Source of the DNA: Rhizophagus clarus
Lineage: Eukaryota; Glomeromycota; Glomeromycetes; Glomerales; Glomeraceae
Assembly (NCBI GenBank): GCA_015698045.1
Contig: BLAL01000189.1
Location: 410,494-474,493 of the forward strand
DNA length: 64,000 bases
Direction of reading: 5' to 3'
The position numbers and the translations under genes were made by a program. The notes under the pieces were generated by a model that was given only the letters and a program-made list of their open reading frames with translations, ran no database searches and was not told the origin of the DNA. The first letter of the stretch is position 1, and each line of letters starts with the position of its first letter. Of the stretch, positions 1-12,100 are shown one piece after another.

Positions 1-371
1 TAGTTTTCACTAGTATTTAGTTTTTTTTTAAAGATTTATATTTAACGTCGTTTTTTTAATATATGTTATATTTTTTTTTATTGATGATTACCAATAAACC
101 AATTTTTTTTTTACCAAAAAAAAATTTGAAATAAATTATACCATTGATCACAAGTATAGTAACAAGTACAGGCGTGTATCATTCTACAATCATTTTTCGT
201 TTTAAAATTATTTTTCATTCTAAATTTTTTTCATTCTAAATATATTTTTCACTCTAAATCTATTTTTCATTCTAAATCTATTTTTCGTTCTAAATCTATT
301 GTTCTATAATCTATTATTTTATAAATCTATTGTAATATTCTATAAATCTATTGTTTTAATAAAAATACACT
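1..371. other. AT-rich segment with short direct repeats
   Basis: No coding potential seen. About 190-360 is a run of degenerate copies of an 18-bp-like unit (attctaaatctatttttc). On the minus strand this is where the intron following the last visible exon of the transposase-like pseudogene (376-528) would lie, so that gene may continue beyond the window edge. Confidence 0.5.
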
Positions 372-992
372 CACCCTGAATTTTCTTGATCTACTGATGT
401 CTCTATATTTCGGTTTAGTTCTATATGTGATACCATTATTCCGCTTAGATCTTGAAGTGCTGTTTCAATATTTTCCCTTTCAGTAAGATCACATCCAATC
501 CTAATGTACCTTTTGATAGTATGTGCGATCTATAATTATTCAACTTAAAATTAGAAAAAGTAAAAAAAAAAACAAATATTTACTCACCATTGCATGATGG
601 GAATCAACAGTCATTTTTGCCTCTCCTGGTTCAAGAAAAACCCATCCACGAACTTCTATATTGTACCAGTCATACCAGTGACTAATAATTGTCATTAATT
701 CAGAATTGTGATAATGTCCTCTATTATCTGAAATAATCTTAACCCAAAGTGGCTTAGGATCCATTGTTGTGAACACTGATTCAAAACATGATGCTGTGAA
801 CCAAGCGTCTTGCTTGGTATCGGCACTCCAATGATCATAAGCTTGGACATCTAATTTTTCATAATTATTTTTATTTTTTTGAAATACCAGAGTAGTGTAA
901 AGAGTCCACCCGCGCTTACCAAAAAATTTACTTTTTGTTTCTCAAGCTGTTGCGGGTAAGATTCACATTTTATAGTCAACTACTATAATAGC

Positions 993-1000
993 GCTATAAC
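993..1000. repeat. 8-bp target site duplication, left copy
   Basis: GCTATAAC directly precedes the left terminal inverted repeat and recurs exactly at 2206-2213 after the right one. Eight base pairs is the duplication length of hAT transposases. Confidence 0.9.
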
Positions 1001-2205
1001 TAAAGTTACCTGCCAAAACTCAATTGGCTAATGTCAAAATGTCAAAACCTAAAATATGTCGAAATGCTGAAATGCCGAAATAGTTTTGACACGTCAAAAT
1101 TGTCAAAACTAGTTTTGACATGTCGAAACTGCTGAAAGTAAAATCACAATGTTTCACATCGGGTTTCATTCATTATAATAAAAATTCAAAAATAAAAAAC
1201 GTTTCACAACGTTTTTATTAAATAATCGAAAAATCGTTTTGAAACAGTTTTTTTTTCTAAGTTAAAAAAAACTTGAAAAACCGTTGCGAAATGGTTTTTT
1301 TCGCTTAAAAATTCAAAAATAAAAAATGTTTCGCAACGTTTTTTATTAAATAATTGAAAAACCGTTGCAAAACGGTTCTTTTCGCTTAAAAATTCAAAAA
1401 TAAAAAACGTTTTGCAACATTTTTTATTAAATAATTGAAAAACCATTGCGAAACGGTTCTTTTCGCTTAAAAAATCAAAAATAAAAAACGTTTCGCAATG
1501 TTTTTTATTAAATACTTGATAAACCGTTGTGAAATGGTTTTTTTTTAAGTTAAAAAAATAAAAAACGTTTCGCAACATTTTTTATTAAATAATTGAAAAC
1601 TGTTGCAAAACGGTTTTTTTTCTAAGTTAAAAAAAAAAGCTTAAAAAATGTTGCGTTTTTTGCTTAAAAATCAAAAATAAAAAACATTTCACAATGTTTT
1701 TTATTAAATAATTGAAAACCCGCGGCGAAATGGTGTTTTTTGTTTAAAAAATCAAAAATAAAAAACGTTTCACAACATTTTTTATTAAATAATTGAAAAA
1801 CTGTTGTGAAACAGTTTTTTTTTGTTTAAAAAATCAAAAATAAAAAACATTTCACAATGTTTTTTATTAAATATTTGAAAAACCGTTGCGAAACGGGTTT
1901 TTTTTCTAAGTTAAAAAAAAAGCTTGAAAAACGGTGCGTTTTTCGCTTAAAAAATCAAAAATAAAAAACGTTTCACAACGTTTTTTATTAAATGCTTGAA
2001 AAACCGTTGCGAAATGGTTTTTTTTGTTTAAAAATTAAAAAATAAAAAACGTTTCGCAACGTTTTTTATTAAATACTTGAAAACCTGTTGCAAAATGGTT
2101 TTTTTCGTTAAATTGACAATATGTATATATTATATATATCACGTGACGAAATAGTTTCGACAATTTCGACATGTCGAAACTCTTTAGTTTCGGCAGGCAA
2201 CTTTA
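1001..2205. mobile_element. Non-autonomous hAT-like MITE (copy 1)
   Basis: Ends are inverted repeats: TAAAGTTACCTGCCAAAACT at the left and, read from the right on the other strand, TAAAGTTGCCTGCCGAAACT (18 of 20 identical). The 5-base tip TAAAG fits the hAT terminal consensus YARNG, and the element is bounded by an exact 8-bp duplication. Subterminal regions (about 1030-1140 and 2140-2195) are packed with tgtcgaaa/tgtcaaaa motifs including the palindrome GACATGTC. The interior is a tandem array. There is no open reading frame that looks like a transposase, so it must be mobilised in trans. It sits in an exon of the transposase-like pseudogene, between codons for LDSYS and AIIVVDYKM. Confidence 0.85.
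1150..2110. repeat. About ten 81-bp hairpin-forming tandem units inside MITE copy 1
   Basis: Units repeat at about 81 bp (for example 1301, 1382, 1463) with some longer variants. Each holds an inverted repeat, CGTTTCGCAACG then about 27 nt then CGTTGCGAAACG, so every unit can fold into a 12-bp stem. The low-complexity Phe-rich reading frames across it are by-products of the repeat. Confidence 0.85.
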
Positions 2206-2213
2206 GCTATAAC
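2206..2213. repeat. 8-bp target site duplication, right copy
   Basis: GCTATAAC, identical to 993-1000. Removing the element and one copy restores continuous coding across the site on the minus strand. Confidence 0.9.
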
Positions 2214-4589
2214 TATCTAATTTACGTAAGATAGAATTAAATTGAACATTTAGATATGCTTTATGAGTTTGATGTGCTAAATAACATATCAATTGTTCTT
2301 GATATTCTAAGAGTTTAGGATGATGGATAGCATCAAGTCGATCAGTAAGATCCTTAAATAGAGTGAAAATCTTGTCACACTCTTGACATCGTGAAAAATG
2401 TTGATGCATGCATTCTCTAAATACAAATAATAAACAATGATTAATACAATCTACATGATCTGCCATACCATTCTCATTTACAAATAATTCTCTTTCATAA
2501 TCTCTTTTTAAATGACAACGTAACCATTCTAATTCATGGATTAACTGGTCCTATAAAGAAAATTATGTGTAAATACAATTAGATTAAATAAAAATAATAA
2601 AATTTAATTAATACTAACCCTTTGAATTTTGTTGGAAAAATTTATAGTTACTAGTTCAATCAAATTTTCAAAAGGTTGATATCCATAATCATTGCATGTT
2701 ATACACAACCCTCCTAAATTTTCTCTATACTTGTAACAGCTATTTTGTAAGTGGAACATAAAAGAAGTGTGTTTCATTCCATTAGGATAAGTGGCAGAAA
2801 ATTTTTCCCAAAAAGCACTTTTTTGGTCTTTAAGGTAAAGTACTGGCAATTGTGTTTTTGCATCTATTTTATAGGAACTCATATTTACATTTGTTTTATC
2901 TGCAAAAAACAGTTGAAATTCTTTCTCTTTAACTTCAGACATTTTTGAACGAACAATAATTGGTTTCTCTAATGCGGGGCATCCAGGTCCATTAATTCTA
3001 GAATGTTTTCATGCCATGCTAACTGAATTAGGCGAAACCTAAATAATAAATAATGAGAAGCAAGTTATTATATGTATATTTTTAATAATTTTATTAGAAT
3101 TTTGCATTTTACATTACCTCTAATTGCTCAATTATCTCTTTATATGTAAATTTTTCTGCAATTATTGATAATATACGTGTTTTTCCATCTATTCCTTTAG
3201 AATTTGCATTATAACTACTACGAAAACAATCCCATAATGCACCAGCTGGTGAAGTTACACTCAAAAGTCCTTCTGCATATAATTTAGCAATTATTTCACG
3301 ATTTTTTTCAGGATCAGGCGCATTTGTCCAAAATTCATTCTATAAATATACATAGTATTAACCATGTAGTCAATATAAAAATGCCAAATATATATTTATA
3401 CTTACATAAGAAACGTCTTTATTATATGGAGTAATATTTGTGTATCCTGCAGCACGAAGCATCATACACCATGCATGTAATTCTCTTTCTTGAAACACAT
3501 AATTTGAATCATATACTTTACCGAAGTGAGTATATAGTTCAATAATATTACTTTTTTGTTGTATCCAATTTTGAAATATTTGACGCCATTCAACTGATCT
3601 TCTGATATTTCTTTTTAAATACAATTCGTATAAATGTTCCATTATTATCTCATTATTCCAATCTGTAAGCATACATTGATTGGGTAATTGACATGAATAA
3701 AGTTTTTGACGTGCTTGATCTATTTTATCTAAAGTCATGGAATGATTTATAACAAATAAGGTATCACCTAAGATAGATGTCAAAATCCCAGTTTTATTCC
3801 AAATAGCATTGGGTGACGTATCTTTGTATTCAGCAACAATTTGACTGTTTTGATAAATCGTAATTACAAAAAAGTCTTTATTAATATGCTGGTAAAAAAC
3901 TGACTGTATTCTTCTGTATTTATGAAATAATGATGCTGCATAACCAATTTTATTTGTATTTGATATTGTAATTTTACCGAGACAACTAACAAAAACTGTT
4001 ATATTTTCTAATTCAACAATAAAAGGATGAAATGTGATTCCTTCTAATAATTTTTGAGCTGTTTCAGGCTGGTCTAAACCTAAATACGAAAGTCCTGCAT
4101 ATTTTGTTTTACTGTCAAAGATAGATTGATAAACAGAAGTAATAGCTGCAGAAGCACTTGTATTAATGCCACTGCTTTGTCTTTTTCCTTCACATATATA
4201 GCCAGGCTGTAAGGAACTATGAACATTACGAACTATGCGAATAATAAACAGATTATTATTAAGTTGAATCATAACTTCAAGTCCTAAACGTAAAGGAATA
4301 GGATAATATTGAGTTGTTTCTTTAGAAAAAATCTACCAATCACGTAAATATGGTCCATAATGAAGCTCTGGCACAATACTGCCAGTTGCAACAAGTTTTT
4401 CTGGAGTAATATGAGATTTTGACATTTATTTATTATAGGAAAAAAGAGATTTCTGGACGAGTTTTTTTTTATTATTAAACATAACGCCAAAATTTACTAT
4501 ATTTGTTCTATTGATCACATGCAGATTGGCAATTAAATTATAAAAAATTACAAGTATTTATTACTATATATAGAATATATAAAAGTAAA

Positions 4590-5625
4590 AAAAGAAAGAG
4601 TAACGATACAATTAGATGTAAAAAGAAGAGAAACAGCTATAGTAACGTTGGTATTAGATATAAAGATAAAAGAAATATTGTTAGTATTGTTAGTGTTGTT
4701 AATATTAGAGTAAAAAGAGTTAAAGAAACAGTAGAAACATGGATATTATCGTTAGTATTAAAGTACAAGTAAAAGAAAAAAGGAAATGTAGATAGTATTG
4801 TTAGTATTACGATATAAAGTAACAATTAGGGTAAAAAATGCATTAGTATTAAAACAATTAGTATTAATAAACAAATATTTCTATACCTGCAAAGAATAAA
4901 CTAAAAATAAAAGAAAGAGGAAAAATGAACATGTTGTTGGTATTAAGTAAAAGGAGTAAAAAAAACATAATTAGTATTGTTAGTATCATTAGTATTGAAG
5001 TAAAAGTAAAAAGGAATAAAGAAAATATGGATATTATTGTTAGTATTATGACACAAAGTAACAGAGGTAAAAAGAAAATGAAAATAATTAGTATTAATAA
5101 ACAAATATTTCTATACCTGCAAAGAATAAACTAAAAATAAAAGAAAGAGAAGACAAAATAAAAAATAAACATGTTGTTAGTATTAAGTAAAAGAAGTAAA
5201 AAAAACATAATTAGTATTGTTAGTATCGTTAGTATTGAAGTAAAAGTAAAAAGGAATAAAGAAAATATGGATATTATTGTTAGTATTATGACACAAAGTA
5301 ACAGAGGTAAAAAGAAAATGAAAATAATTAGTATTAATAAACAAATATTTCTATACCTGCAAAGAATAAACTAAAAATAAAAGAAAGAGAAGACAAAATA
5401 AAAAATAAACATGTTGTTAGTATTAAGTAAAAGGAGTAAAAAAAACATAATTAGTATTGTTAGTATCGATCGTTAATATTAAAGTATAAGTAAAAAGAAA
5501 TAAAGGAAATATGTATATTATTGTCAGTATTACAATACAAAGTAAAAAAGAAGTAAAAAATAATGAAATAATTAGTATTAATAAACAAATATTTCTATAT
5601 CTGTAAAGCAATAAATTATGAAATA
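4590..5625. repeat. 240-bp tandem repeat array, about four units
   Basis: The landmark aacatgttgtt occurs at 4929, 5169 and 5409 in register, giving an exact 240-bp period for two nearly identical units; diverged partial units lie at about 4640-4920 and 5411-5620. The sequence is dominated by (t)tagtattgt motifs and purine runs. The 62-82 codon frames across it (I/S/V-rich or F/L-rich) repeat with the unit and have no sign of function. Confidence 0.85.
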
Positions 5626-6428
5626 TATGTAAATATTCTGTATATAATTAAAAAATATTGAACAAAAGGATAAAGAAATAATAAAATAAAGAGAAAAATA
5701 TTGAACAAAAAAATAAAGAAATAAAGAGACAAAAAATAAATAGGATAAAAAACGCGTGCAGATTAAATCACATGCAAGGATCAGCTTAATTTTGATTGGC
5801 CAGAAAATACGATACTGTATATGCAATCATGCACAATCATATCATGCAGATTTATTTATTTAATTATCAACAACGTGGGCATGACATAAATAAATCGTGA
5901 CTGAAACTTGTGTTCAATTTGTATTTAATTTGTGTTGATAATTCTGGTAAAAAATTATTAATTTTGGCCAAATTTCGTTACATTTGTTAAATTTATGTTG
6001 AATTTGTATTGAATTTGTGTTGCGTAATTTTTTATTTATCATAAGGGGATGATATTTAGTAATTGCATGTATGTACAATGTACAAGATTTTTTTTATGAT
6101 TTTTTTAAGAAATATACGCAAAATATTTAATCAGAATATAATTATTTTTATTTTTAAATATGATATATTGATATGAAATCAAACTAAGATTTTTTTTTAT
6201 TAATCATGATATTTATATTTAGATAATCTATATTCGCACAAGATTTAATTAATATGTTTAATGATAAGAGTGTAATAAATTAAATTTTAATTGAAACGAG
6301 AAATAAAATTAAACTAAAAAGGTATTGTTCAAATTTTATTTAAAGTAACATTTTACGATTTTCTTTCTACCCAAATTTTTACTCATCCCAAAATTAAATT
6401 ATAAAAATCAAATCTAATCTAATAATGC
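5626..6428. other. AT-rich non-coding stretch
   Basis: No gene, splice pattern or long repeat recognised. There are loose repeats of an aatttgtattgaatttgtgttg motif around 5910-6025. Confidence 0.5.
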
Positions 6429-6436
6429 CTCACCAC
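6429..6436. repeat. 8-bp target duplication of MITE copy 2, left
   Basis: CTCACCAC precedes the left terminus; the right flank at 8681-8688 reads CTCACCAT (7 of 8 identical). Confidence 0.75.
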
Positions 6437-6949
6437 TAAAGTTACCAGCCAAAATGGTAAAGATCAATGCCGAAATGTTGAAATTAAAATCTGTCAAAAT
6501 GCGAAATGTCGAAATAATTTTGACATGTAGAAATTATTGAAATGTCAAAATAGTCAGAATTGTCAAAATAATTTTGACATGTCAAATTGACGAAATTGTT
6601 GAAATGTACAAACTGTATGAAATTAATTTTGACATGTCGAAATTTTATGAATTGACAAAATTGTTGAAATGTACAAACTGTACGAAATTAATTTTGACAT
6701 GTCAAAATTTTTAGAATTGTCGAATTGACAAAATTATCGAAATATACAAACTGTACAAAATTAATTTCGACATGTCAAAATTTTTAGAATTGTCGAATTG
6801 TTAAAATTGTCGAAATGAAAAACTGATGTATTCAAAATTGATATTGTAAATAAATGAATATGTAAATTTAAATAAAAATAATTAGTTAATGTTTTATTTA
6901 AAGCAAAAATTCTTATTTATTTAGTGAAAAAAATAAACAAAATCATCCA

Positions 6950-8120
6950 TAAGTGGACAAAATTGTCCAAAAAAAAAGTAAAAAAAAAATAGACAAATCG
7001 CTAAAAAATTATAAAAATTGGACAAAATAATGTGAAAAAAAAATCTAAAAAGTACGAAGTTTGAACAAAACTGTCCAAAAAAAATTACAAAGTACAGAAT
7101 TTGGACAAAATTGTCCAAAAAAAAAGTAAAAAAAAAAATAGACAAATCGCTAAAAAATTATAAAAGTACAAAATTTGGACAAAATTGTCCAAAAAAAAAT
7201 ACCTAAAAAAATTACAAAGTATGAAATTTGGATAAAATATTCCAAAAAAAATTGCCTACAAAGTAAGAAAAAATTGCCAAAAAAAAAAAATATATCGTCA
7301 TTTATCAACAAATTCTTTTGCCAAATCTTCTACATTATAGTTTATAATCCCTCTTCCAGATTCTTCTTTATCATTTTCATTGTCGCAATTATTGTTTTCG
7401 TTATCATCATTATTCAAATTATCCTTGATTAAATTATTATCATCTTCCAAAAAATCCTTATCCAAACCATCAATAATATTTTATTGTAATTCTCGAGTTC
7501 AGTCAAACTATCCTAAAAAAATAAAATATTTTATTCAGAAAAAATGTAATTGTTCTAATACCAAGGGAAAAATGGACAAAATTGTCCAGAAATGAAAAAA
7601 AAAAGTGGACAGAGATGAATGACCAACAACGAAAACAAAATTGTCCAAACCTGTAAAAAAGTGATCAAACCCAATAAAAAAGTGGACAAAGTTGTCAGGA
7701 AATGAAAAAAAAGCGGATAGAGATGAATAACCAAGAATGAAAAAAAGTGGACAAAATTGTCCAAACCCGTAAAAAAGTGACTAAACCCGATAAAAAAGTG
7801 GACAAAGTTGTCCAGAAATGAAAAAAAAAGTGGATAGAGATCAGAGATGAATGATCAAGAACAAAAAAAAGTGGACAAAATTGCCCGTAAAAAAGTGACC
7901 AAACCTGACAAAAAAGTGGACAAAATTGTCCAAAAATAAAAAAAAAGTGGACAAAATTGTCCAGAAATGAAAAAAAGTGGATAGAAATGAATGACCAAGA
8001 ATGAAAAAAATTGGACAAAATTGTCCAAACCTGTAAAAAGTGACCAAACCCGATAAAAAAGTGGACAAAATTGTCCAAACTTGATAAAAAAGTGGACAAA
8101 ATTATCCAAAAGGAAAAAGT
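6950..8120. repeat. Array of GGACAAAATTGTCC hairpins
   Basis: The 14-mer GGACAAAATTGTCC (arms GGACAA/TTGTCC) occurs more than ten times, exactly or with one change, at for example 6956, 7109, 7177, 7573, 7749, 7872, 7918, 7949, 8013, 8061 and 8092. In 7560-8120 it is embedded in irregular longer units containing gtgaccaaacccgataaaaaa. Phe/Trp-rich frames on the minus strand here are translations of the repeat. Confidence 0.85.
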
Positions 8121-8401
8121 GAACAAAGTTGTCCAAAAATGAGGAAATCTTATACCTTATTGATAAACGTAAAACTTGATGACAACTCTTGTAAGTTAAT
8201 ATATGTACGACCTTCATTCTTCTTAAATATTATTCTCACTTTATCTTGTTTGAAAACACACGAATCAATTTTTTTATTTGTTACTGTCCAAATATATGAA
8301 AGTGCTGTTGAAACTGAATTTTCAACATCGTCAGGTAAAAAAGCTTTTTTTTCACTAATCTTTGAATTGAGAATAGCAAAAGGTGTTTTTGACATATTCA
8401 A
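7298..8401 (-). pseudogene. Two-exon gene remnant carried inside MITE copy 2
   Basis: Exon 1 runs from an ATG at 8401 to a GT donor (FINK then gtataag) at about 8157. A downstream exon, entered by an acceptor tttttttag at about 7512, ends at a TGA at 7298-7300 and encodes an acidic Asn/Asp/Glu-rich tail ending NVEDLAKEFVDK. In the frame that gives this tail there is a TAA (CAA-to-TAA type) near 7482, so the copy looks decayed. The hairpin array occupies the intron between the two exons. Exon 1 begins MNMSKTPFAILNSK. I do not recognise the protein. A host gene fragment captured by the element and the leftover of its own gene are both possible; the splice model is inference. Confidence 0.4.
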
Positions 8402-8680
8402 ACAAAGAAATATTTGATAATATTTTGTGTGAAATCAAGAAGAAAAATATTTTTTTTTTGATTTTATGACGTGTTTATTTATATTCAATTTTGCCAGCCA
8501 CATCATTACATCACAAAAAAATGATGATCTGCAGCCAATCATTATTTTGACAATTTCGCCAATTTTGACTTGACGAATTTATTTCGGCTTTTTGCCATTT
8601 TGATTTGTATTGACGAATTGTTTATTTTTTTTCGACATTTTCAACATGTCAAAATTCTTTATTTACGACATGTATCTTTA

Positions 8681-8688
8681 CTCACCAT
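8681..8688. repeat. 8-bp target duplication of MITE copy 2, right
   Basis: CTCACCAT, matching CTCACCAC at 6429-6436 except at the last base. Confidence 0.75.
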
Positions 8689-8868
8689 ACACGTTCACGT
8701 CATTCCCACTATAATGTCCATTGGAACTGGGTTATGATGAATGAGCTGGTTGACATACACCGAGACAGAAACTGCGTCTACCACAATATTAATGGTAGAA
8801 ACTGCCATGATTTTTGGGACTCTGTTGCCAATAGGTTCATATGACTAATATCTATAATTTCTTTAAGA
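8689..8868 (+). pseudogene. Possible LINE RNase H fragment
   Basis: Read on the plus strand, this stretch gives a short frame containing NGRNCHDFWDSVANR before a TGA. It resembles the C-terminal RNase H motif of the adjacent LINE (GHDGNYWNDFADSLAN). Opposite orientation to that LINE suggests a different, 5-prime-truncated copy. The similarity is short and judged by eye. Confidence 0.35.
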
Positions 8869-9181
8869 AAGAATTTAAATTCAAGGCAAACACGGCATAG
8901 TAGCCTTTATCTTTATTAATTATTATTAAATCAATACAATTTACAAAAAATTAAAAAGAAACAAAATAAAATAAAACTAATTAAAAACAAAGCTATATAG
9001 TCTCCTAAGTAAAAATAAAGTAATAAATTTAATCTAAAAAAGATAAAAATCGCATTACACTAATTTTCCTTAGATCTTCCCCCTTGATATATTCCAACCA
9101 AAGTAGAAGCAACTATGCTAACATAATAATGGATAATACGCCCACTATAAAAATTGACATCCCATCCTGCTAAAACTGTTA

Positions 9182-12100
9182 TTAAGTAGCACCGTTAGAC
9201 GATCCATCAAACCCAACAAAATGATTATACCATAGTAATCCTTGAATCATTGAGCTCTTAATCCAATCAGTTCCAGAGTCACGTGAAGTCACAAGATGGG
9301 TCGGAGGAGGTAAAGAAGAGAAAGGCACATACGAAGTGGCAGGCAAATTAGATGGCCGAGGAGTAGTTTTCAATTTGAGAGTAATGTTCATCGCGTCTTC
9401 TCATTTACATTTATCATAAGTATGCAGATTCCAAATGCGTGTTCTAAGCTTCTGGACAAAGTTGTTGTGAATCACAGCTACGACCTTTAAAGCCGACTGT
9501 CTGGGAATAGATAAATCAACCAACAGATCAATAAAAATTTTGGGTAAACAACCCCAGATGAGCGTGTAGGAGGACCAATTGGCAGAAGAAATAGTCTAAC
9601 AGGAAAGAGAAGAGAGCTTCCTGAGCATAGGTGTGGGATCTGTATCAGCCAATTCTCCAGCTTCGCAGAGCTTGAAAAACAAGTGATTTTGATAAGTTTG
9701 TAAAATTTGATGCATAATGTTACAATGTTGGGTACAAAGGATGAGATGCATCAAGTCCTCTTTGCGATCGTGACATAAGCAACACGTTAAAAGATCAATG
9801 TAGAGATTAGGACGGGTAATCTTCAACTTCTCCAGGAGAGGCAAGTCATCAAGGAAAAGCTTGAATTTGAAGGTGTAATGTCTTGAAGCGTGGTGAGCTT
9901 GGAAGGAAGCGTCGTGAGATGGAGAGAAATTAAGGGTGAACCAGGTAAGATCCCAGTCAACGATATAATCATCCCGATCAGTCAAACAAAAAGTAAACTG
10001 AAAACGGTTGAGTGATAAGAGGTCCCTCATGTAGGTAGCCTGATAATAAGCCTTAAAGAGGCGCCTAGGATTGGATTCACAAATAATGTCGTCGTAAGCC
10101 AGGTGGATACTGTGTGAAGAAGTGAAGATGGCCTCAGGAAGGGGAAAAGCATCATCTGACTGATGAGCAGAGTTAGCAAGAGAGTCGGCAAAATCATTCC
10201 AATAATTGCCATCGTGACCTTTGACTTTAACTGGAAAAACAGACAACCGTTTCTCATGAACGCAACATTCTATAGAAGCCCACAGTTCAAAATTGGTGGT
10301 CTTGTAATAGAATCGACTATTAGTATAAGTAGAGGAAGCGCAAAAACGCAAACCATCTATAGCGGCTTGAGAATCCGTGTAGATGGAAACAACAGAATCA
10401 TCGGGAGTGACGCTAAGAGCAGCATAAATCGCAGCGGTTTCAGCTCTAGTAAAGGAAGGCCAATTGCGAATAGTACCATGTGCATAAGTAGCAACAGAAT
10501 TGAGGAATCCAGCATCAGGGATAATCTGAACCCAGGACCAACCCATCGAGACAACAGGTGTTCCTAGGTTTATAAGAGAACCATCAGTATAATACTGGTA
10601 GTGAGAACCTGGTGGAAAAATGACAGGAGAAGGAAAACTGGATGAGTCAAACAAAACTGGAGGACTTGTCGAATCACCATTCACCACGGGGAGGGAAGAA
10701 GAAAGGTCGGAAGAAATAGATAGACGTGTGTAGTATGAAACCACTATAGCACATAGGTCTGCCCAAGAGTAGGGGGAAATCACTTCCGTAGTAGTAGGCC
10801 GAATGCGCTTGCTATGGGTAGGGAGAATCAAAGACCTTAAAAGGGAGACCGTGAAAGTACACCTAGGCTCAACAGAGGTGTATTTATTAGCAGCGGGGAA
10901 GGGAACATGAGCCTCACAACCCGAGCAAGGGTGAAGGCGGATAACATCACCAGGAGAGAAAAGACAGTCGGACGTCTAATGAACAATTGTACAAGTATCT
11001 TTCTTAGGTTGAACGGTAAGCTGCTTGCCAAAAAGAGAAGCAGCATTGCCATCTAATGTAACAAGCCAATGCCTATTCTTTTGATTAGTAGTAACACCAG
11101 GAACCAAAGAAACAGCGGGAATGTCTGTAGGAGAACACACGTAATGATCGTATAAACAGTCGTGAGAGTCAGAGATGGTAGTAGTAGCCTGAATATCAAA
11201 ATACCATTTATGTGGGAGGGAACGACCACGTTTGTCAGGTAACAGAGCAATATAAGCAGTCTGATAGGTGGTCCAGGAAACAAGATGGGTGCCAGTGGGT
11301 GCGATCAACTGCGAGAAATAGTACAGATGACGTCTTCGGAGAACCTTAAGACAAGCCTTAAAAGTTAGGAGTATGGCCAGGTAGAGTAAGGTCCGGACAT
11401 AGTGAAGAGGAATTAGCATGTTGCAGTCGGAAGGGGGTGGATACCATGAAAGCAAGAGTGCAGGCGATATAATCACATTTAAAAGCATTCATATTGGATC
11501 ATAAAGACCAATCAGCCACTAACAAAGGAGAAACAGGAATCAAAAATTGAAATTGAATCAACATTAATCTATAAACAAATAAACGTTGAATAAAAGAAGT
11601 AGAAGAATTAGCCATTAAAAATAAATTATTAACGTGACATTGAATCAAATGAGAAGATAAATTAATCAGTCCCAAAGCTTGGGAAAGATATAATATAGGA
11701 TTGGGAAGAGCTCGAGAAAAGTTAGCCTTATGTTTAACCAGCAAGCGGACGAGCCTTGTAGCAATATAACAGTCCTTATCTGAAAGGTGAGTGACTTGCA
11801 TACGGTATTCAAGCTTAGAGATAAGCACCGTATTGTAGAGATAAATGACTTGCTTGGCCGTTAATTTAGCAGGTGAAGAGTAGCGGCAAAGGAATTGCAT
11901 TCATTAGCAATTTGTTTCTTGACAAAATCCCGAGAGCCTTTGATGTTAAACCAAACCCCGAGAAACCGAAAAGAAGAAGTAATAGAGATAGGGGTAACAG
12001 ATATGGAAGAAATACGATTTAAAGAGGACAAAGACAAATTAAAATCCACAGGGGAAATATTAGAAGTAGTAGTAAGGGGTAAAGAATTGGAAATCAAGAC

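Larger units (their letters stand above)
376..4425 (-). pseudogene. Multi-exon DDE transposase-like pseudogene, split by a MITE
   Basis: Exons traced on the minus strand: 4425-3406, about 3346-3122, about 3049-2629, 2550-2206, then, after the inserted element 1001-2205, 1000-about 590 and about 528-376, with GT-AG junctions between them. The start MSKSHITPEK at 4425 precedes the longest open frame and is followed by a TAG at 4335-4333. Three spaced acidic motifs look like a DDE/RNase H-fold core: VVDYKM (about 975), SDNRGHYHN (about 735) and EPGEAKMTVDSHHA (about 610). Other visible marks are QPGYICEGK in the N-terminal part and a C-X2-C...C-X2-C pair (GGLCITCNDYG; RCQECDKI). I recognise it as a member of a large repeated family of AM fungi whose formal superfamily I cannot name. 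It is dead: in-frame stops at 4335-4333, 3011-3009, 965-963 and 944-942, plus the insertion. The last three fit CGA-to-TGA changes. Family assignment is from memory; the breaks are seen directly. Confidence 0.7.
6437..8680. mobile_element. hAT-like element, same family as 1001-2205 (copy 2, 2.2 kb)
   Basis: The left end TAAAGTTACCAGCC is nearly identical to that of copy 1; the right end read inward is TAAAGATACATGTCG. Flanks form a near-perfect 8-bp duplication. The subterminal parts (6470-6840 and 8540-8670) carry the same tgtcgaaa/tgtcaaaa blocks, including the perfect 16-bp palindrome TTTTGACATGTCAAAA. The interior differs wholly from copy 1: an array of 14-nt hairpins and the remnant of a two-exon gene on the minus strand. 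No transposase is visible, so it is non-autonomous. Confidence 0.75.

Noticed and set aside
4333-4335. A tiny intron (gtagattttttctaaag) removing the stop in the transposase pseudogene
   Set aside because: Seventeen nucleotides is far too short for a spliceosomal intron; a nonsense mutation is simpler.
4637-5826. Frames of 60-80 codons on both strands, some duplicated
   Set aside because: They follow the 240-bp tandem unit and consist of Ile/Ser/Val or Phe/Leu runs; repeat by-products.
6921-8217. Several Phe/Trp/Leu-rich minus-strand frames of 70-140 codons
   Set aside because: They are translations of the GGACAAAATTGTCC hairpin array; the same peptide recurs in different frames with no start context or domain.
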